The notes beneath the pieces were generated by a model. The model saw only the letters and a list, made by a program, of their open reading frames with translations, was not told the DNA's origin and made no database searches. Source: Halorubellus salinus (lineage in GTDB: Archaea > Halobacteriota > Halobacteria > Halobacteriales > Natrialbaceae). From it: 64,000 bases of DNA. Location: contig NZ_JAJCVI010000003.1 in assembly GCF_020567525.1 (NCBI RefSeq), positions 519,778-583,777 of the forward strand, read 5' to 3'. Every line of letters begins with the position of its first letter. Position 1 is the stretch's first letter. The position numbers and the translations under genes are program-made. Shown here one piece after another: positions 18,534 through 25,802 of the stretch.

Positions 18534-19517
18534 ATGGTCGACCTCGCCGCGCTCGCGTTCGTCTTCCTCGCCGGACTCGTCACGGCCATCGCCACCGGAC
18601 TCGGCGCGATCCCGTTCTTCCTCTTCGACGACGTCAGCGACCGCTGGAACGTCGCCCTCTGGGGGGTCGCCTCCGGCATCATGCTCTCCGCGTCACTCTT
18701 CGGGCTCGTCAACGAAGGCCTCGCAGCGTCGGCCGGGACCGGCGTCCCGTGGCTCCTCGTCCTCGGTCTCCTGGCCGGCGTCGCACTCGTCGTCGTCGCG
18801 AACCGCGTCCTCGAAGGCGTCCACGTCGGCGGGACCGAACCCACGCCGGACGGCGGGGAACGCGTCGCCGACGTCCACCACGACGACCACGGTGACGGAC
18901 ACGACGCGGACGAGCACGACCACCACGATGCCGGAGCCACCCACGACCACGGACACGACGGAGACGACCACGGGCACGACGGAGACGACCACGGGTTCGA
19001 CCCGGCGGCGTTCGCGGAAGCCGACCTGAAGAAGCTCGTGCTCATCCTCGGCGTGCTCACCGTGCACTCGTTCCCCGAGGGCGTCGCCATCGGCGTCTCC
19101 TTCGCGGAACTCGGCTTCGAGGGCGGCGTCCCGATGTTCGGCCTCGTCGTGCCCGTCCTCGCGATCTTCATGACGGTCGCGATCAGCATCCACAACATCC
19201 CGGAAGGGCTGGCGATCTCCATCCCGCTGCGTGCGATGGACGTCAGCGAGTGGCGGATGGTCGGCGCCGCCATCTTCTCCAGTCTCCCACAACCCATCGG
19301 TGCCGTCATCGCGTTCGCGTTCGTTCGCGTCGCCGAGGAGTTCCTTCCCTTCGGGTTCGGGTTCGCCGCCGGCGCGATGGTGTACCTCGTCCTCACCGAG
19401 TTCGTCCCGGAGGCGCTCGAAGCCGGTGCGTCCCTCGAGGGCAAGGGGTACCGCGAACTCGCAGCGGGACTGCTCGGTGGGTTCGCGGTGATGGTCCCGC
19501 TCCTGTACGTCGGGTGA
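18534..19517 (+). CDS. ZIP-family divalent metal transporter
   Basis: ZIP proteins move zinc, iron or manganese into the cytoplasm. The 327-residue protein has about eight hydrophobic segments. A long His/Asp-rich loop lies between segments 3 and 4 (about residues 112-155, with HDHHD and repeated GDDHGHD units). The paired metal-binding helices contain HSFPEG (about 176-181) and HNIPEG (about 221-226), the core ZIP motifs. A 21-bp direct repeat in the DNA underlies the GDDHGHD units. A palindromic operator and TATA box lie just upstream, so expression is probably metal-controlled. Which metal is carried cannot be read from the sequence. Confidence 0.93.
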   Translation: MVDLAALAFVFLAGLVTAIATGLGAIPFFLFDDVSDRWNVALWGVASGIMLSASLFGLVNEGLAASAGTGVPWLLVLGLLAGVALVVVANRVLEGVHVGGTEPTPDGGERVADVHHDDHGDGHDADEHDHHDAGATHDHGHDGDDHGHDGDDHGFDPAAFAEADLKKLVLILGVLTVHSFPEGVAIGVSFAELGFEGGVPMFGLVVPVLAIFMTVAISIHNIPEGLAISIPLRAMDVSEWRMVGAAIFSSLPQPIGAVIAFAFVRVAEEFLPFGFGFAAGAMVYLVLTEFVPEALEAGASLEGKGYRELAAGLLGGFAVMVPLLYVG

Positions 19518-19579
19518 ACGACGGCCGCTCGCGTCGCCGGATGCGAGAGGAGGTGTCGCGTCGCCCGATCCCGTCGAGC

Positions 19580-20362
19580 TCAGTCGACGTACTGATCGAT
19601 CTCATCGCTCGTCGCGAACACCACGACGACGCGCTCGACGGTCCCGTCCTCGCCGACGAGCGGCTCGGCGTTCAGGACGATCTCCTCGCGTACGTCCTCG
19701 ACCTCGACGACGTACCGTTCGCCCCTGAGCTCCTCGCCGTTCGCGAGGACGCGCGCCACGGGGAGCTCCGCGGCGGCGAGACGCGTCCCGTCCGGCGCGC
19801 AGAGCACCCAGTCGCTCGTATCGTACGCCCGAACGTGTAGCGACTCGGTCGGCATCCGGAGGAGTTCGCGAGCGCGCCGGTTCGCGACCACGACGTCCCC
19901 GTCCTGGTCGTGGACGACGATGTCGACGGGCGTCATCTCGACGATGCGTTCGACGAGCGTTCGCTCCCGTTCCAGGTCCCGGTTCGCGTGATACCGGTCG
20001 ATGGCGTTCAGGACGCGGTTCGAGAGCACCTCGTACTGGCTGGCGTCCGTGGACTTCTGGAGGTACTCGGTGACGCCCTTCGAGATGGCGTCGCTCGCCA
20101 CGTCCTCGCTCCCCTTCCCCGTGAACAGCACGAACGGGAGGTCTGGGTGGCGGTCGCGGACGGTCTCCAGGAACTCGAGGCCGGTCATCCCCGGCATGTC
20201 GTAGTCGCTGACGACGCAATCGGCGCTCTCGAGATGGGGCAGTGCTTCGTTCGGGTCGGAGAATCCCGTGGCGGTGACGTCACCGTGACGCTCCAGTTGC
20301 GTCGCCGTCAGGTCGGCGAACGCCGGTTCGTCGTCGACGCACACCACCCGGTGGGGTGCCAT
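19580..20362 (-). CDS. Response regulator with receiver and PAS domains
   Basis: The 260-residue protein has an N-terminal CheY-like receiver (residues 1-120): DDE near residue 9, the phospho-acceptor Asp in 'VVSDYDMPGMTG' (about 53), and 'LFTGKG' with the conserved Thr and Lys. A PAS domain follows ('VERIVEMTPVDIVVHDQDGDVV', about residues 135-255). There is no HTH or kinase domain, so output is probably by protein contact, as in many haloarchaeal receiver-PAS proteins. The start at ATG 20362 gives the family's usual 'MAPHRVVCVDDE'. The cognate histidine kinase is not in the window. Confidence 0.9.
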   Translation of the reverse strand: MAPHRVVCVDDEPAFADLTATQLERHGDVTATGFSDPNEALPHLESADCVVSDYDMPGMTGLEFLETVRDRHPDLPFVLFTGKGSEDVASDAISKGVTEYLQKSTDASQYEVLSNRVLNAIDRYHANRDLERERTLVERIVEMTPVDIVVHDQDGDVVVANRRARELLRMPTESLHVRAYDTSDWVLCAPDGTRLAAAELPVARVLANGEELRGERYVVEVEDVREEIVLNAEPLVGEDGTVERVVVVFATSDEIDQYVD

Positions 20363-20401
20363 GGATACCGGAACGCGTTCCAGCATCAAGGTGATTGTGC
20401 T

Positions 20402-20411
20402 TTGGTACCAA
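20402..20411. promoter_or_regulatory. Palindrome in the divergent regulator/MFS promoter region
   Basis: TTGGTACCAA is a perfect 10-bp palindrome. It lies 40 bp upstream of the response regulator start and 117 bp upstream of the MFS start, followed by a T-run. It is a possible operator shared by the two genes. Confidence 0.35.
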
Positions 20412-20527
20412 GTTTTTCGACTGTCCCGACGGACGCCATCTTCGTACCGGGTCGTCGAGGAGCGGTGGCGGCAAGGTCGCGGCGATTCCACGTGCTTGAA
20501 GCAACTGCAGGGGTAAGGCTCCCGAGA

Positions 20528-21853
20528 ATGGTACTTGGGACGGACAATCGCGTGTTCGCGCTCGCGATGGCGCGGCTCGCGGATTCGCTCGGGAACTCCT
20601 TCCTCGTCATCGTCCTCCCGCTGTACATCGCGAGCGGTGAGGTGTCGCTCGCGGGTCTGGAGGGGTTCTCGACGGAGTTACTCATCGGCGTCGTCCTCTC
20701 GTTGTTCGGGCTCCTGAACAGTTCGCTCCAGCAGTTCACCGGACGAGCCAGCGACCGCGCCGGGAAGCGGAAGGTGTTCATCCTCGCCGGCCTCGTCGTC
20801 TTCGGCGTCGCGAGCGCGCTCTACCCGTTCGCGTCGTCGTACTGGGGTATCGTGGGGTTGCGGGCGTTCCAGGGCATCGGTGCGGCGTTGACCGTTCCGG
20901 TCACCATCGCGCTCGTGAACGAGTACTCGACGGACGCGAGCCAGCGCGGCGGGAACTTCGGCGTGTTCAACACGTTCCGCCTCATCGGGTTCGGGTTCGG
21001 CCCTATCATCGCGGGCATCCTCATCACGGGCGGGTTCTCGTCGAACGAGGTCGTCACGTACCAGGTCGCGGGTGCGGCGATCTCCGGGTTCGATGCGGCG
21101 TTCGCGGTGGCGGTCGTCGGCGCGGTGGTGTCGTTCGCGCTCGTCTCGTACCTCGTCGACGACCCGGAGACGGACGGCGGCGCGGCGACCGACGACCTCT
21201 CCGTGGCGATATTCGGTCGCAACCAGCTGTTCGACCCGGTGTTCGTCGTCGGCGTCGGCACGTTCTTCATGGCGACGGGGATCGCGATCTACGCGACGCT
21301 CCAGGAGGTCGTGAATACCGCACTCGGGCAGGGGCCGTTCCTGTTCAGCGTGCAGTTCGCGGCGGTCGTCATCGCGAACGTCATCTTCCAGGTGCCCATC
21401 GGGCGAGCGAGCGACCGGTACGGTCGACGGCCGTTCCTCGTCGCGGGGTTCGCGCTCCTCGTCCCGAGCGTCCTCGCACAGGGGTACGTGCCGGCGGCCC
21501 AGAGCGTGCTCCCGGCGACGGTCTTCGGCGTGAACGCCGCGGCGATCCTGATGATCCTACTGCGGCTCCTCCAGGGCGTCTCGGTGGCGATGGTGTTCGC
21601 GCCCGGGTTGGCGCTCGCGGGCGACCTGGCGCGGCGCGGGCAGTCCGGGACGACGCTGTCGGTCCTGACGACAGCGTTCGGGTTCGGTGTCGCGCTCGGG
21701 CCGCTCGCGGCCGGCTACCTCATCCGGTTCGGGTTCGCGGTGCCGTTCGCGTTCGTCGCGGTGCTCGCGGCGCTCGCGTTCCTACTGACGTACTCGCAGG
21801 TGTACGAGACGGCGTTCCTCGCGGAGGACGCCGGTCGGTCGTCCGCGGACTGA
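20528..21853 (+). CDS. Major facilitator superfamily transporter
   Basis: This is a 441-residue membrane protein with about 12 hydrophobic helices in two halves. The MFS signature between helices 2 and 3 reads 'GRASDRAGKRKV' and is repeated as 'GRASDRYGRRPF' between helices 8 and 9. 'GLRAFQGIGAALTVP' is the typical helix 4 motif. The substrate is unknown; drug or sugar export is possible. It is divergent from the response regulator gene and has a 165-bp shared upstream region. The gene ends 70 bp before the convergent TrkA-N-like gene. Confidence 0.93.
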   Translation: MVLGTDNRVFALAMARLADSLGNSFLVIVLPLYIASGEVSLAGLEGFSTELLIGVVLSLFGLLNSSLQQFTGRASDRAGKRKVFILAGLVVFGVASALYPFASSYWGIVGLRAFQGIGAALTVPVTIALVNEYSTDASQRGGNFGVFNTFRLIGFGFGPIIAGILITGGFSSNEVVTYQVAGAAISGFDAAFAVAVVGAVVSFALVSYLVDDPETDGGAATDDLSVAIFGRNQLFDPVFVVGVGTFFMATGIAIYATLQEVVNTALGQGPFLFSVQFAAVVIANVIFQVPIGRASDRYGRRPFLVAGFALLVPSVLAQGYVPAAQSVLPATVFGVNAAAILMILLRLLQGVSVAMVFAPGLALAGDLARRGQSGTTLSVLTTAFGFGVALGPLAAGYLIRFGFAVPFAFVAVLAALAFLLTYSQVYETAFLAEDAGRSSAD

Positions 21854-21923
21854 CCGCGGTCCGGTCTGGTACGCGGGACCGCCGACGGGTGTCGGGTGCC
21901 CGGTGTCCGGTGGCTGGTGGCGG

Positions 21924-22403
21924 TCAGTCGTCGCGGGGAACGGCCGTTCGAGCGGTAGCGATGGCGGCGGCGATGGCGTCGCCCGGGCAGACGACCTCGA
22001 CGTCGGGGATCGCGAACGCGGATGCGTTCCGTGGGTCCTGGAGGACGGCGTAGATTCGCTCGAACGCCCCGGTCGTCCGGAGTCGTTGGACGAGCAGGAG
22101 CGTTCGAGCGTCCGACGGTGCGAGGACGACGATGGGGTCGGTGGGGGCGGCGTGCGCGGTGACCTGTGCGACGAGCGCTGCCTCGTTGGGGACGTGCGTG
22201 GCGTCGTAGCTGGCGACGTCGGCGACGGCGTCGGGGTCGGTGTCGACGTGGACGACGGGGTGGTCACCGGCGAGGCTCTCAGCGAGAGCACGGCCGCGTC
22301 GGCCGCCGCCGACGACGAGGTATCGGTCCCCGACGTCGGGTTCGACCGGCGTTGCGGGTCGGTCGGTCCGCCGTGGGTCCGAATCCGGGAGTTGTGACTC
22401 CAT
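21924..22403 (-). CDS. TrkA-N-like nucleotide-binding protein
   Basis: The 159-residue protein contains one Rossmann-type RCK/TrkA-N domain: 'YLVVGGGRRGRALAES' (about residues 28-43) is the dinucleotide-binding loop, with an acidic 'HVDTDPDAV' at the end of strand 2. TrkA-N domains usually bind NAD(H) or another nucleotide and gate potassium channels or transporters. No TrkA-C domain is present. It is divergent from the Mnh antiporter operon, with overlapping promoter regions and shared palindromes, so it may sense or control cation transport. A TATA-like ATAAATA sits about 25 bp before ATG 22403. Confidence 0.85.
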   Translation of the reverse strand: MESQLPDSDPRRTDRPATPVEPDVGDRYLVVGGGRRGRALAESLAGDHPVVHVDTDPDAVADVASYDATHVPNEAALVAQVTAHAAPTDPIVVLAPSDARTLLLVQRLRTTGAFERIYAVLQDPRNASAFAIPDVEVVCPGDAIAAAIATARTAVPRDD

Positions 22404-22444
22404 AACACACCTAGTACGCTGGAGTATTTATGTATTGGCCATAT

Positions 22445-22461
22445 TTTACCGGAACGGTAAA
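22445..22461. promoter_or_regulatory. Operator-like palindrome 1 of the Mnh operon
   Basis: TTTACCG-GAA-CGGTAAA is a perfect 7-3-7 inverted repeat in the divergent promoter region between the TrkA-N-like gene and the Mnh operon. It overlaps a TATA-like ATATTTTA. A second copy begins 31 bp later, about three helical turns away. Confidence 0.6.
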
Positions 22462-22475
22462 TACCTCGTGGCTCT

Positions 22476-22492
22476 TTTATCAGAACGGTAAA
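22476..22492. promoter_or_regulatory. Operator-like palindrome 2 of the Mnh operon
   Basis: TTTATCA-GAA-CGGTAAA is a degenerate second copy: its right half and spacer are identical to copy 1. It overlaps a TATA-like TTTTATC on the + strand, so a bound protein could block the Mnh promoter. Confidence 0.55.
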
Positions 22493-22556
22493 CTATGTTT
22501 CGGCTTCAGACGGTCACATGCAATCCGCGCCCCCGACGACGCGTCGGTGAGCGCTC

Positions 22557-23555
22557 GTGACGGATCTCGTCGCAGTACTCACCGACCGGGGGCGCGTCAG
22601 GGACGTCGTCTCGTACGCGCTACGAGAGGCGCGCGACGCGGACGACGGCACGAGCACGACGGTGCGTTTCAGCATCCCCGTCGGGAGAGCGGGTGATACG
22701 GTCCCATCGGCTACCGGCGAGATGCTCGCCGCACGCGTCACCGAACTCGTCGCCGCGAGCCCCTACGGCTCGCTCGACGTCGAGACGACCACGGTACGTG
22801 TCGACGGGGAGACCCCCGACGAGCGCGTGCGTGCGCTCGTCGAGTCGATTCCAGCGACCGCCACGGACCTCGTCGTGATGCCCGGCTTCAACGAGTTCAC
22901 CGTCGCCGCCGTCACGGACGCGCTCGCGGCCGCCGGCCGCTCCGGCCTCGACGTCGAACGTGCTCTCGTCGACCGACGCATCGTGCGGTCGCCCATCGCG
23001 GTCACCTCCACCACCGCGCGACTGGTGGCGACGTTCGCCGTCGCGTACGCGTTCTACCTTTTGCTGGGCGACCCGACCAAGCCCTTCGACCTGGCGACCG
23101 GTGCGGTCAGCGCGGCCGTCGTCACGCTCGTCCTCGGCCGCGTCACGTTCGAGACCGAACCCTCGATAGCGGACGTCGGCCGGCTGCTCCGTGCGCTCGC
23201 GTTCCTCCCGTACCTCCTCTGGGCGGTCGTCCGCGCGAACCTCTCGATGGTCGCGGTCGTCCTCTCGCCGAAACTCCCCATCGAACCGAGCGTCGTCCGG
23301 ATCCCCGCCCCGGAGGGCCGCATCGCGCGTGCGCTCCTCGCGAACAGCATCACGCTCACGCCGGGCACGCTCACGGTCGACGTCACCGACGACGAACTCG
23401 TCGTGCACGCGCTCACCGCAGCCACTCGCGACAGCCTCGAGGAGGGCTCGCTCGCTCGCGCCGTCGACTTCGTCGTTCACGGCCACGACGCCGACGCCCC
23501 GACTACCGGCGGTCGAGGTCCCGACCACGTCCCATCCGGAGGTGACCGGTCGTGA
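22557..23555 (+). CDS. mnhE: Cation/H+ antiporter subunit MnhE, fused to a USP-like domain
   Basis: MnhE/MrpE is a small membrane subunit of the multi-subunit Na+(K+)/H+ antiporter. Here the protein has 332 residues, about twice the usual length. Residues 1-145 look like a universal-stress/nucleotide-binding fold ('ATDLVVMPGFNEFT'). From residue 155 come two membrane helices and the typical MnhE segment 'LLWAVVRANLSMVAVVL' with 'ANSITLTPGTLTVDV'. GTG 22557 is the start. It is the first gene of the operon and overlaps mnhF by 4 bp. The N-terminal domain may sense a nucleotide or stress signal; this is inference. Confidence 0.92.
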   Translation: MTDLVAVLTDRGRVRDVVSYALREARDADDGTSTTVRFSIPVGRAGDTVPSATGEMLAARVTELVAASPYGSLDVETTTVRVDGETPDERVRALVESIPATATDLVVMPGFNEFTVAAVTDALAAAGRSGLDVERALVDRRIVRSPIAVTSTTARLVATFAVAYAFYLLLGDPTKPFDLATGAVSAAVVTLVLGRVTFETEPSIADVGRLLRALAFLPYLLWAVVRANLSMVAVVLSPKLPIEPSVVRIPAPEGRIARALLANSITLTPGTLTVDVTDDELVVHALTAATRDSLEEGSLARAVDFVVHGHDADAPTTGGRGPDHVPSGGDRS

Positions 23556-23833
23556 CCTCGCCGCTCCTCGCGGGCGTCCTGCTCGCCGGCGCGACGGCGC
23601 TCGTCGCGCTCGCCGCCCTCGTCCTCGGCCGCGTCGTCCGCGGACCGACGACGCCCGACCGCGTCGTCGCCGTCAACGTCGTCGGCACCACCGCGGTCGT
23701 CGTCATCGCGCTCCTGAGCGCCGCGCTCGACGAACCGGGGTTCCTCGAGGTCGCCATCGTGTACGGCCTCCTGAACTTCCTGCTCTCGATCGGGCTCGCG
23801 AAGTTCACCATCGAACGCGGCGGGGTGCTCTGA
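23552..23833 (+). CDS. mnhF: Cation/H+ antiporter subunit MnhF
   Basis: A 93-residue protein with three hydrophobic helices. The loop 'RVVRGPTTPDRVVAVNVVGT' after helix 1 is the family signature of MnhF/MrpF. It overlaps mnhE by 4 bp and its stop shares a base with the start of mnhG, so translation is coupled. MnhF is part of the membrane arm of the antiporter and is required for assembly in bacterial Mrp systems. Confidence 0.93.
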   Translation: MTSPLLAGVLLAGATALVALAALVLGRVVRGPTTPDRVVAVNVVGTTAVVVIALLSAALDEPGFLEVAIVYGLLNFLLSIGLAKFTIERGGVL

Positions 23834-24285
23834 TGGCCCTCGCAGCGGCTCCCGCGATGGTCCCCGCCCAGCTCGCGTGGACGCCCACGGCGATAGTGGT
23901 CGCGGCGCTCGTCGCAGCGAGTGCGTTCTTCTCGTTCGTCGCCGTCGTCGGCTTCTACCGGCTCCCGGACGTGTACGCTCGCGCGCACGCCGCCTCGAAG
24001 AGCGAGACGCTCGGGGCACTCTTCGGGCTCGCCGCCGCCGGCGTCGTCGTCGGTACCACCGGCGAGCTGTTCAAGCTCGTGTTGCTCGCCCTGCTCGTGC
24101 TCGTCACGGGCCCGACCGCGGCACACGCCATCGTCAGGTCGGCGTACGACGCCGGCACCGAACCGTGGACGCACGACGACGAGGACGAAGCCGGCGGCAC
24201 GGACGGCGACGCTACCGTCGCGACCGACGGCGGCCAGAGCGCCGACCACGCTAGCAGCGTCGACGACGCGGAGGTGTCGCGATGA
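23833..24285 (+). CDS. mnhG: Cation/H+ antiporter subunit MnhG
   Basis: A 150-residue protein with three hydrophobic helices followed by an acidic cytoplasmic tail of about 45 residues. The signature 'GFYRLPDVYARAHAASKSETLG' (about residues 39-60) is diagnostic of MnhG/MrpG. 'VLVTGPTAAHAIVRSAY' closes the membrane part. It overlaps mnhF and the following DUF4040 gene. The long acidic tail is typical of haloarchaeal versions. Confidence 0.93.
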   Translation: MALAAAPAMVPAQLAWTPTAIVVAALVAASAFFSFVAVVGFYRLPDVYARAHAASKSETLGALFGLAAAGVVVGTTGELFKLVLLALLVLVTGPTAAHAIVRSAYDAGTEPWTHDDEDEAGGTDGDATVATDGGQSADHASSVDDAEVSR

Positions 24286-24851
24286 CGACGCTCCAGGTCG
24301 TCGCACCGACGCTCGAGGTCGCGGTGTCCGTGGCGCTGCTGTCGTTCGTCGTCGTCGTCGCAGTCCTCACCGCGGTCGTCCGGGACGTCCTGACGGCCGT
24401 GGTCGTGTTCGCGGCGTACAGCCTCGGGCTCGCCATCCTCTGGGTGCTCTTCCACGCGCCCGACGTCGGCCTCACCGAGGCCGCGGTCGGCGCTGGCGTG
24501 ACGACCGCGCTCTTCCTGCTCGCCATCAGCCAGACCGTCCGGCCGGCCGGCGGCCGGACGCTCGTCGACCCGCGGACGGTCAAGCCGTCGTCCGTGGTGG
24601 TCGCCCTCGGCGTCACCGTCGGCCTCCTGTTGACGGTGCCGGCGCTCCCCCCGGTCGGCGCGGCGGACACGCCCGCGTTCGGACCCGTCAGCGACTTCTA
24701 CCTCGCTGACGCCGCCGACCGTGGCGTCGACAACGCCGTCACGGCCGTGCTCGTCGTCTACCGCGGGTTCGACACGTTCGGCGAGATCGCGGTCGTGTTC
24801 GCCGCCGCCGTCGCCGTACTGGCCGCACTCGGCCGGGAGACCCTCGCATGA
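24282..24851 (+). CDS. DUF4040 / MnhB N-terminal-type antiporter subunit
   Basis: The 189-residue membrane protein corresponds to the DUF4040/MbhD-like segment that forms the C-terminal part of bacterial MrpA. The motif 'VVFAAYSLGLAILWVLFHAPDVGLTEAAVG' (split over residues 45-75) is characteristic. The last third contains 'TAVLVVYRGFDTFGEIAVVF', matching the MbhE-type segment. Here it is a separate gene between mnhG and mnhB with 4-bp overlaps on both sides. It supplies membrane helices to the antiporter complex. Confidence 0.88.
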   Translation: MTTLQVVAPTLEVAVSVALLSFVVVVAVLTAVVRDVLTAVVVFAAYSLGLAILWVLFHAPDVGLTEAAVGAGVTTALFLLAISQTVRPAGGRTLVDPRTVKPSSVVVALGVTVGLLLTVPALPPVGAADTPAFGPVSDFYLADAADRGVDNAVTAVLVVYRGFDTFGEIAVVFAAAVAVLAALGRETLA

Positions 24852-25402
24852 GCGACCGCAACCGCAGCGAGGGCGCGGACGACACGACGACGCGGACGCG
24901 CTCGGAGTTCACGGACAGCCCCGTCGTCACGACGACGGTACGACTGCTCGCGCCGTTCGTCCTCACGTACGGGCTGTTCACGCTGTTCCACGGGACCGCG
25001 AGCGTCGGCGGTGGCTTCCAGGGTGGCGTCGTCGGCGGCGCGATGGTCATCACGGTCGCGTTCGCGTTCGGCATCCGCCCGACCGCGGAGTGGCTCGACG
25101 AGCGCGCGCTCGTCGCACTCGTCGTCGCCGGCCCCGTCGTCTTCGGCGTCGTCGCGCTCGCAGGGCTCGCCTCGGGTGGCGCGTTCCTCCAGTTGGACGT
25201 CCTCCCCATCCCGAAGGCGACCGTGTACGCCACCGAAGCCATCGAGATCGGTATCGGTGCGACCGTCGCCGCCGTCATCGTCGTGCTCTTCCTCCGCATC
25301 GCGGACGGCTACCGCGAACCCACCGTGGAGACTCCCGCGGACCTGGAGGGCCCCGGCGACGCGGACCCCTCGGTCGGGGCTGGAGGTGCGAGCGATGACT
25401 GA
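24848..25402 (+). CDS. mnhB: Cation/H+ antiporter subunit MnhB
   Basis: A 184-residue protein with four hydrophobic helices. The hydrophilic N-terminus of about 25 residues is followed by 'LLAPFVLTYGLFTLFHGTASVGGGFQGG' (over residues 34-61), whose GGGFQGG turn is the MnhB signature. An acidic tail ends the protein. It overlaps the DUF4040 gene by 4 bp and mnhC by 8 bp. Confidence 0.92.
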   Translation: MSDRNRSEGADDTTTRTRSEFTDSPVVTTTVRLLAPFVLTYGLFTLFHGTASVGGGFQGGVVGGAMVITVAFAFGIRPTAEWLDERALVALVVAGPVVFGVVALAGLASGGAFLQLDVLPIPKATVYATEAIEIGIGATVAAVIVVLFLRIADGYREPTVETPADLEGPGDADPSVGAGGASDD

Positions 25403-25802
25403 CCCGCTGTTCGGCGTCGGCGCGTGGTTCGCGCACGCCGTGTTCGCGGTCCTCGTCGGCGTCGGCCTGTTCGTGCTCGTCGACGACGACAACCTCGTGA
25501 AGAAGGTCATCGGGCTGAACATCTTCCAGACCGGCGTGTTCCTGTTCTTCGTCACGAGCGCGTACCGCGCCGACGGGAAGGCACCGCTGGTCACCGGCCC
25601 CGGGCCGTACGTGAACCCGCTCCCGCACGTCCTCATCCTGACCGCCATCGTCGTCGGCGTCGCGGTGACGGCGGTCGCGCTCGCGCTCGTCGTCCGCATC
25701 TACGGCGAGTACGGGACGCTCCGCGAGGACGTCATCCGCGAGGTCCGTGCCGCCGAGCGCGAGTCAGCCGCCGCCGAGGCGGCCGAGGAGGGGTCGCGAT
25801 GA
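25395..25802 (+). CDS. mnhC: Cation/H+ antiporter subunit MnhC (NuoK-like)
   Basis: A 135-residue NuoK-type subunit with three hydrophobic helices. 'KKVIGLNIFQTGVFLFFV' is the second helix with the conserved motif of MrpC, and 'PHVLILTAIVVGVAVTAVALAL' is the third, as in NuoK. The charged C-terminal tail contains a short coiled-coil-like helix. It overlaps mnhB by 8 bp and the next gene by 4 bp. Confidence 0.93.
   Translation: MTDPLFGVGAWFAHAVFAVLVGVGLFVLVDDDNLVKKVIGLNIFQTGVFLFFVTSAYRADGKAPLVTGPGPYVNPLPHVLILTAIVVGVAVTAVALALVVRIYGEYGTLREDVIREVRAAERESAAAEAAEEGSR

Noticed and set aside
22495..22560. Mini-ORF of 21 codons ending at the mnhE GTG
   Set aside because: The coding content is Arg-rich and the predicted transcription start may lie after its ATG, so I do not count it as a gene.
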